DNA of 7,424 nucleotides from Bdellovibrionales bacterium (GTDB taxonomy: Bacteria; Bdellovibrionota; UBA1018). The notes under the pieces were generated by a model. It saw nothing but the letters and a program-made list of their open reading frames with translations. It was not told the origin of the DNA and searched no databases. Positions within the stretch are counted from its first letter, which is position 1. Each line of letters opens with the position of its first letter. The DNA is taken from contig JAGWZD010000101.1 in the NCBI GenBank assembly GCA_018968995.1, positions 1 through 7,424 of the forward strand. Direction: 5' to 3'. Below are positions 1-4,720 of this stretch, piece after piece. The translations under genes were made by a program, and so were the position numbers.

Positions 1-1206
1 TTTGTTCCCATTGACTTTCTTTGGTCTGGTCCACCAAGCCAATGGATTACGGTTGCTCAGTCTTCTCGTGCGCAATCCATGAGCTATCGCGCTGCTGATT
101 ATCCCGCATTTGAAAAGCAGGGCGATCAAATGTTGATGAAAATTCTTGCGCTCCAAGGCGTTCGTTCGCCTGAAAGGTTGATTCTTTCTTCAGATTTCGA
201 AGCGGGCGCCCATGCCGAGCTTAAACCATTGAATACCAGTGCCGTTGGTCTCACTCACTCTCCTAGCGGACCAAATGATGGGGCTGTTATTTTGCTGGGG
301 CATCAGTTGTTAGGACTTTCTGATGCCGAAGGGCAGGCTCACGAGCTAGCCATCGGCGTAGGATTGTTTCAACGCGCTGAAGTTTACGATTCGAAATGGG
401 AGGCTCTAAATGCCTTCGACGAGGCTCTGCGTAATGTGGTGGCCTCGGGCGGAAGTGTATCCGCTCGAGATTCCATTGCTGGAGTAGGTATTCATTGGTT
501 TGGTCCACAAATCCGCGATGATGCTTACGCCGCTTCAGATATACAGCTTGCGCTGGAAGGTGTTCGTGACTCCGCTTTAGCAATGGATCTTCCCGTACTG
601 ACAATGAATTCCACGTTTTCGGACAAAATCGAAAAAGGTTTTATTATTTGTCAGGCGATTGCACAGATGCGATCTCGCCGTCGCGCTCGTAGTGCGGATT
701 TTAAATACTCTGGTGATATTATTTACTCTCTTGGGCCTGAAGTTCTTTCTTTATTGGGGTCGCGATTTGCTACTGTTTTTGGATGTTCAGAGCCCGCAGA
801 CAGTCGCGAAAATCCAGACTGGAGCACTGCGAGGAAAATTTATTCTTGGTTCGCTGGAGCTCAAGGAAAAGAGCAGCAACGCATTCGCTCTGTCCACGAT
901 ATTTCAGACGGTGGTCTGATTACGGCGGTTGCAGAGTCGTGTTTTGCTCGCCGATTGGGAGCAACTTTGCGAATGCCGGTCGCTGCCTCTCCTGAGGTTT
1001 GGGCGTTCGGTGAGGGATTTCATCGGTTCCTGGTCACCTGCAGTGATTCAGATTCGACGATTCTGGAATCAGAGTGGGACTCCATGGGTATTCCCTTCCA
1101 ACAGGTTGGTGTTGTCTCGGGTTCTGATCGGCTCGAGGTGCTCGGCTGCTGGAGCATGAATGTGTCGGATCTCTATCGAACCTGGAGAGGGGACGGCGCA
1201 AAATGA
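1..1206 (+). CDS. purL: Phosphoribosylformylglycinamidine synthase, PurL subunit, C-terminal part (5' end outside window)
   Basis: PurL catalyses ATP-dependent amination of FGAR to FGAM in cytosolic purine synthesis, using ammonia from PurQ. The frame is open from base 1 and ends at TGA 1204-1206, giving the last 401 residues. The ATG at 79 is internal, because homology-like sequence (IDFLWSGPP, resembling the family's DFLHDG.P) precedes it. Visible blocks, numbered from base 1: GPNDGAVIL (90-98), DEALRNVVASGG (140-151), SADFKYSGDIIYSLG (about 229-243) and HDISDGGL (299-306), the last typical of the AIRS C-terminal domain. This is the second AIRS-like half of PurL. Several usual residues are replaced: the YDHEVQG-like block reads SSDFEAGAH, the DNFCW-like block reads GVGIHWFGP (161-169), and the SGKDSMKND-like block reads TMNSTFSDK (201-209). 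The second half is normally the non-catalytic or nucleotide-storage side, so activity cannot be judged without the first half. It overlaps the purQ-like gene by four bases. The family call is sure; normal function is not. Confidence 0.88.
   Translation, partial: FVPIDFLWSGPPSQWITVAQSSRAQSMSYRAADYPAFEKQGDQMLMKILALQGVRSPERLILSSDFEAGAHAELKPLNTSAVGLTHSPSGPNDGAVILLGHQLLGLSDAEGQAHELAIGVGLFQRAEVYDSKWEALNAFDEALRNVVASGGSVSARDSIAGVGIHWFGPQIRDDAYAASDIQLALEGVRDSALAMDLPVLTMNSTFSDKIEKGFIICQAIAQMRSRRRARSADFKYSGDIIYSLGPEVLSLLGSRFATVFGCSEPADSRENPDWSTARKIYSWFAGAQGKEQQRIRSVHDISDGGLITAVAESCFARRLGATLRMPVAASPEVWAFGEGFHRFLVTCSDSDSTILESEWDSMGIPFQQVGVVSGSDRLEVLGCWSMNVSDLYRTWRGDGAK
1184..1206 (+). promoter_or_regulatory. 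RBS and ATGA overlap joining purL to the purQ-like gene
   Basis: GGAGAGGGGA at 1184-1193 lies nine bases before the ATG at 1203-1205, and TGA of purL is at 1204-1206. A strong ribosome site together with a four-base overlap points to coupled translation of the two subunits, as expected for partners of one complex. Confidence 0.7.
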
Positions 1207-1964
1207 ACCGAATTCCTCGTGTTTTGATTTTGGCCGGAGAAGCAATTGGGGCAGCGCGAGAAACCGCATTAGCCTTTAAGGCGGCACGATTTGAAGTGGA
1301 TATCGAGTCCATCGGCTCTCTGGTTCGCCGGCGGATGAGTTTAGATCAATTGAGTAGCCATTATCAGGTGCTGTCTGTTCCTGGTGGTTTCTCTTATGGC
1401 GATTACCTTGGTGCCGGTAAGGTTTTAGCGATCAAAATTCGCCACGGGCTTCGCTGGGATCTCACTCATTTCGTACAAAGAGGGGGGTTGGTCCTGGGTA
1501 TTGGAAACGGCTTTCAAACGCTGGTTCGCCTCGGAGTTTTTGCCAAAGATATGTCTATCACTCGTAATGATCATGGACGTTTTTTGAGTGAATGGACTCG
1601 GTTGGTTCCAGTAGGAAATCGATGTGTCTGGATTCGAGGTCTTGGAAATCTTGATTTGCCTGTACGGCATGGCGAGGGTCGTGTGGTGATCGCTGCCGGT
1701 TCGCGTCTGGAAGTTTGGGCTCGCATGGAGCGAATGGGAATGGCCTGTCTCCGGTACGAGAGCGATATTAACGGAAGCGAACAACGTATTGCTGGGGTCT
1801 GCGATGCCAGCGGTCGAATTTTTGGTCTAATGCCTCATCCAGAGAATTTTATCCGTTGGACACAGCACCCTGAGTGGACCATGCAACCCGCTCGTGCAAG
1901 CGCCCCTGGACAGGGGCTCATGATTTTCGAGAACGCCTATCAGGAGGCGATTCGTTCATTGTGA
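1203..1964 (+). CDS. purQ: PurQ-like class I glutamine amidotransferase lacking the nucleophile Cys
   Basis: This is a 253-residue protein homologous to PurQ, the glutaminase subunit that supplies ammonia to PurL; classical PurQ is about 225-230 residues. Family signatures are VPGGFSYGDYL (59-69), LGIGNGFQ (98-105), VRHGEG (154-159), DINGSEQRIAGV (188-199) and MPHPE (210-214). The catalytic His and Glu are present as H212 and E214. The nucleophile loop, normally LGICNGFQ or LGVCNGFQ, has Gly at 101 (GGA, 1503-1505), so glutamine hydrolysis by the known mechanism should be impossible. The N-terminal loop usually reading PGSNCD is AGEAIG (11-16). The frame is otherwise intact and the remaining motifs are well kept, which argues against simple decay. 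The ATG overlaps the purL stop and a purine-rich GGAGAGGGGA lies nine bases upstream, supporting this start. It could be a structural partner of an ammonia-dependent PurL, a repurposed paralogue, or carry a base-call error. The family is certain; loss of glutaminase activity is inferred. Confidence 0.9.
   Translation: MNRIPRVLILAGEAIGAARETALAFKAARFEVDIESIGSLVRRRMSLDQLSSHYQVLSVPGGFSYGDYLGAGKVLAIKIRHGLRWDLTHFVQRGGLVLGIGNGFQTLVRLGVFAKDMSITRNDHGRFLSEWTRLVPVGNRCVWIRGLGNLDLPVRHGEGRVVIAAGSRLEVWARMERMGMACLRYESDINGSEQRIAGVCDASGRIFGLMPHPENFIRWTQHPEWTMQPARASAPGQGLMIFENAYQEAIRSL
1503..1505 (+). other. Codon of the missing catalytic cysteine in the PurQ-like protein
   Basis: GGA (Gly101) stands where class I glutamine amidotransferases have the Cys that forms the glutamyl thioester. 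The flanking residues LGI and NGFQ match the PurQ consensus on both sides, so the alignment needs no gap. Reaching TGT or TGC from GGA takes two base changes (G to T at position 1, A to T or C at position 3), so one miscalled base does not explain it. Confidence 0.9.
1942..1964 (+). promoter_or_regulatory. RBS and GTGA overlap joining the purQ-like gene to addB
   Basis: AGGAGG at 1942-1947 lies inside the end of the purQ-like gene, 13 bases before GTG at 1961; TGA of the purQ-like gene is 1962-1964. The spacing is longer than ideal, so re-initiation by ribosomes finishing the upstream gene probably matters. The earlier in-frame GTG at 1874 has 87 bases of overlap with the upstream gene and encodes a non-homologous leader, so it is not preferred. 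The next in-frame ATG, at 2057, would remove the first beta-strand-like segment (VILIVGAG). Confidence 0.65.
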
Positions 1965-4720
1965 ATCTCGATCCGAGCTGGTTCTCAGGACTTACTCCTA
2001 GCGTAATCCTCATCGTCGGGGCCGGGTATCAGCGCGAGCAGATCAAAGATTCGATCATGGAGCAGGTTGGCGCAGTGGCTGGGAAATGGATTTTTACTCC
2101 AGATCAATTAGCTCGTGAAATCGTCATGAGTGAGATGGGTGATTTAGGATTAGTGTCTTCTTTGGGACGACAGGAGTACTTTCGTCTTATATTTTCAAAT
2201 CGAAAACTCCTTGCCAGGTTCCCATCGCTTAAAAAATTGAAGCGTCGTGAGTCTTTTTTCGCTCGCCTAGACCGGGCGGTTCAAAGCTGTCGAGAGGTAG
2301 CAAGCCATTCAGCAGAGAGAGAGTTCTTGGAAGGAAGGCTTGCACAGCTCAACTTAGGAGACCCAGAGCTTCGTCGTGAGATTCAACACCTCGCCGGGAC
2401 CTTTGAGGCATGGCTAGAGTCAGAGAATATTGCTGATTCGACGCGGTATTATCAGTGTGCCATTGAGATTCTTGATCGCTACAGTGTGGCCGGGGGATTT
2501 CCCAAAATTCTGCAAGGGCGCCGACAAGCATTAAGATACACGATTCAAGATGCGAGTTCCCTTGAGTCACTGTTTTTCACTAAGCTCGGCGCTTTCATCG
2601 AAGTAAGCGACGGAAGTTCGTTGCTTCTGAGCGTGAGTCAGGAGGAGTTAGCCGAGAGACGAGTTTCATGGAATTGGAAAAGGTCTCACACCTTGCAGGA
2701 TAGTGTAGAGCGTTTGGTGAGTGAACTTCGGTCTCAGGATTATTCAAAGCACGTTGTACTGATTCCTGATTCGCCTTCCGATGCACGGATGGTGCTTCGT
2801 CGAGCATTGAAAGAGGCTGGGATCTTAGAGATGGATCCTCGCGACCCTCATGAGCTTCGATTGACTGAGATCTATAAAACTTTATTTCTTCCCCTAGATT
2901 GCGTGCTATCCCATTGGGATGCACAAAAGACGCTGGCATTATTGAAGTCTTTTTTCAGCAGTAAGCTCGATCGAAAGCAACTTGCAGCAATTCAGAAGAA
3001 GGTGATGGCGCTTGGGCAGCGTCCCGGTTTGAAGGGTTTCCTCAGGATAACCCAAGGATTGATCCCTGATGAACTAGTAGTGGAACTTGAAGGTCTCGAT
3101 CAGTCATTTCAGGGTCGAATGAATTTTCGATCTCTAAAGTCGAACCATCTCGAATGGTGCGCGAGACTCATCCGAGACTCTAGGATCATGAGTTGGCTAA
3201 GTGATTTCTGGGTTCAATTTGAAAGTGACCTCAGTCGCATTCAGCTTCTTGAGCAGCGGTATCCGCTTGCTATTTGGCTCGATCGTATTCGTGGTCGAGT
3301 CGATTTAACAGGCGCACCTATTTCTTCACTCAGGCCTGCACGCGGTATTCGAATCGTACGAATGAGCCAGGCCAACGCTGCAAGCAGTGGGTATCGGCTT
3401 TGGATTTTGGGCTGCCCCGCAGCTTGGCTTTCTCCTCCCAGTGAATCGGATTTATTTCTCGGCTCAAGAGAGCGAGAGGTTCTGTCTCTCGAGTTCCAGC
3501 TGCGTTCCTCTTCAGGAGTCTCGCAATCGAGAAAGCGGGCGCTTTTAAGCTGGCTCTCCAACGCAGCCTCGGTTGAGGTTCTGGATCATGCCTTTGAGCT
3601 CGATGGCTCTGAAACGGAGTCTTTGGAGGGGCTACTGCTTGAGTTGGGGGCTCCGAAAGATTTGAAACCAGTTGAAGTGGGTGCCCATGAGCGGTTTCTC
3701 GAGAGTTATGGCCTTGTTCGAAAAGCGGTTGGAGACTCTGTGCATTTAGCCGGGATTGCCTCGGGATCTAGTTTTAAAATATCCGCCACCACTTTGGATT
3801 TGATGAGCAAGTGCTCTTATCTCGGAATGTTATCTGGACGCTGGAGGATTTCTGAGCTCGAGGAACCCGACTGGGAGCTTTGGCCTCGGGTTCGAGGAGT
3901 GCTTCTTCACCGTGCAGTGGAACAGATCGTTCGTTGTTGGGAAGAAATAGCCTCAGCGGCAGAGACAACTGAACGTGTATCTAGCATTTGGAAGAGTGTG
4001 TGGACTTCGGCTTTAAGTAGAGGCGATGTGCCCGGCTGGATTCAAAGCCCCCAATTGGAAAGGCAGATTCATCGAAAGGCGGTGGAGGTACTTCTTCAGT
4101 TTGTTGAAGCCGAGCGTGAGTATCGAAGCCGTTCGGGTGTTCGGTGCCTAGTGACTGAGGACGATGCGAAATTAGAGCTCTCTTGGACTGATCGCCTGGG
4201 CCGACAGGTGCTCGTGAGCGGTAAGGCGGATCGAATCGATGAGCACGAGAAAGGCCTTTTTGTGCTCGACTATAAAACGGGTACTCAGTCCTTTAAAGGG
4301 GGCGACATCCGTGAGAAAGGTTACCGCCTACAACTTCCGTTTTATGCCCTAGGAGCCAAAGGTAGGTTCAAAAGGCCGGTCCTTGGAGTTCAGCTGATCG
4401 AGTTGACGAAGGATGCGCGTCGGTCCGTGGGGTTATTTCCACGGCCGCTTAATGGAAAAATGTCAGGCTGTTTGACCCAGCTGGGGAAAACCAATAGCGG
4501 ACTATTCGATGAGGATCCCGACGAGCTTTGGAGTACCTTACAAGACAAAATACACCAAGTAGTGGAGCAGTATGCTGACGGACATTTTGAAGCGAGGCCC
4601 ACCATTGGCTCGAGCGAGTGTCTGAATTGCCGAGCTCACTTGATTTGCGGTCAGGCTCGGCGCGATTGGGTTCTTGATTCGATAGCCGGAGACGCTGCTG
4701 ATGGGACCTCAGACGAATGA
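1961..4720 (+). CDS. addB: AddB-like subunit of an ATP-dependent helicase-nuclease (inactive helicase region plus PD-(D/E)XK nuclease with iron-sulfur cysteines)
   Basis: This 919-residue protein, starting at GTG 1961, resembles AddB, the partner of AddA in processing double-strand DNA ends for recombination. Residues 1 to about 600 form a diverged helicase-like region. Where AddB can carry a P-loop after the first strand (VILIVGAGYQREQ, 15-27), there is no GKT or GKS, so no ATPase activity is expected here. From about 613 comes a RecB-type nuclease domain: C618 in KCSYLG, H650 in LLHRAVE, D757 in GKADRID, D770 and K772 in VLDYKTG, and Q791 with Y795 in LQLPFYALG, a complete active-site set. 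C618 with C887, C890 and C896 (CLNCRAHLIC, spacing Cx2Cx5C) reproduces the four-cysteine iron-sulfur arrangement known from Bacillus AddB. It is shorter than Bacillus AddB (about 1166 residues). It overlaps addA by four bases, fitting co-assembly. A free Cas4-type nuclease is excluded by the long fused N-terminal region and the addA neighbour. Confidence 0.87.
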   Translation: MNLDPSWFSGLTPSVILIVGAGYQREQIKDSIMEQVGAVAGKWIFTPDQLAREIVMSEMGDLGLVSSLGRQEYFRLIFSNRKLLARFPSLKKLKRRESFFARLDRAVQSCREVASHSAEREFLEGRLAQLNLGDPELRREIQHLAGTFEAWLESENIADSTRYYQCAIEILDRYSVAGGFPKILQGRRQALRYTIQDASSLESLFFTKLGAFIEVSDGSSLLLSVSQEELAERRVSWNWKRSHTLQDSVERLVSELRSQDYSKHVVLIPDSPSDARMVLRRALKEAGILEMDPRDPHELRLTEIYKTLFLPLDCVLSHWDAQKTLALLKSFFSSKLDRKQLAAIQKKVMALGQRPGLKGFLRITQGLIPDELVVELEGLDQSFQGRMNFRSLKSNHLEWCARLIRDSRIMSWLSDFWVQFESDLSRIQLLEQRYPLAIWLDRIRGRVDLTGAPISSLRPARGIRIVRMSQANAASSGYRLWILGCPAAWLSPPSESDLFLGSREREVLSLEFQLRSSSGVSQSRKRALLSWLSNAASVEVLDHAFELDGSETESLEGLLLELGAPKDLKPVEVGAHERFLESYGLVRKAVGDSVHLAGIASGSSFKISATTLDLMSKCSYLGMLSGRWRISELEEPDWELWPRVRGVLLHRAVEQIVRCWEEIASAAETTERVSSIWKSVWTSALSRGDVPGWIQSPQLERQIHRKAVEVLLQFVEAEREYRSRSGVRCLVTEDDAKLELSWTDRLGRQVLVSGKADRIDEHEKGLFVLDYKTGTQSFKGGDIREKGYRLQLPFYALGAKGRFKRPVLGVQLIELTKDARRSVGLFPRPLNGKMSGCLTQLGKTNSGLFDEDPDELWSTLQDKIHQVVEQYADGHFEARPTIGSSECLNCRAHLICGQARRDWVLDSIAGDAADGTSDE
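4703..4720 (+). promoter_or_regulatory. ATGA overlap joining addB to addA, with a weak RBS
   Basis: The addA ATG is 4717-4719 and the addB TGA is 4718-4720. The only nearby purine run is GGGA at 4703-4706, ten bases upstream, so addA translation probably depends on coupling to addB. This would keep the two subunits near equal amounts. Confidence 0.55.

Noticed and set aside
79..81. ATG at 79 as the start of purL
   Set aside because: The same frame is open back to base 1 and encodes PurL-like sequence (IDFLWSGPP) there, so 79 is an internal Met and the gene begins outside the window.
287..604. A 105-residue minus-strand open frame inside purL
   Set aside because: The translation is rich in Arg, His and Pro, as typical of antisense shadows, and it overlaps conserved PurL blocks.
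1488..1517. Missing Cys in the PurQ-like protein as a one-base sequencing error
   Set aside because: GGA differs from both Cys codons at two positions and the frame is undisturbed, so a single miscall does not explain it; a larger assembly error cannot be wholly excluded.
1874..1960. Earlier GTG start at 1874 extending AddB by 29 residues
   Set aside because: It would overlap the purQ-like gene by 91 bases, it has no good ribosome site, and the added residues show no family similarity. GTG 1961 forms a classic GTGA overlap and begins just before the first conserved strand.
3773..4675. Cas4-type nuclease, suggesting a CRISPR or defence locus
   Set aside because: The PD-(D/E)XK and cysteine motifs are fused to a roughly 600-residue AddB-type region and lie next to addA. 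There are no CRISPR repeats or cas genes in the window.
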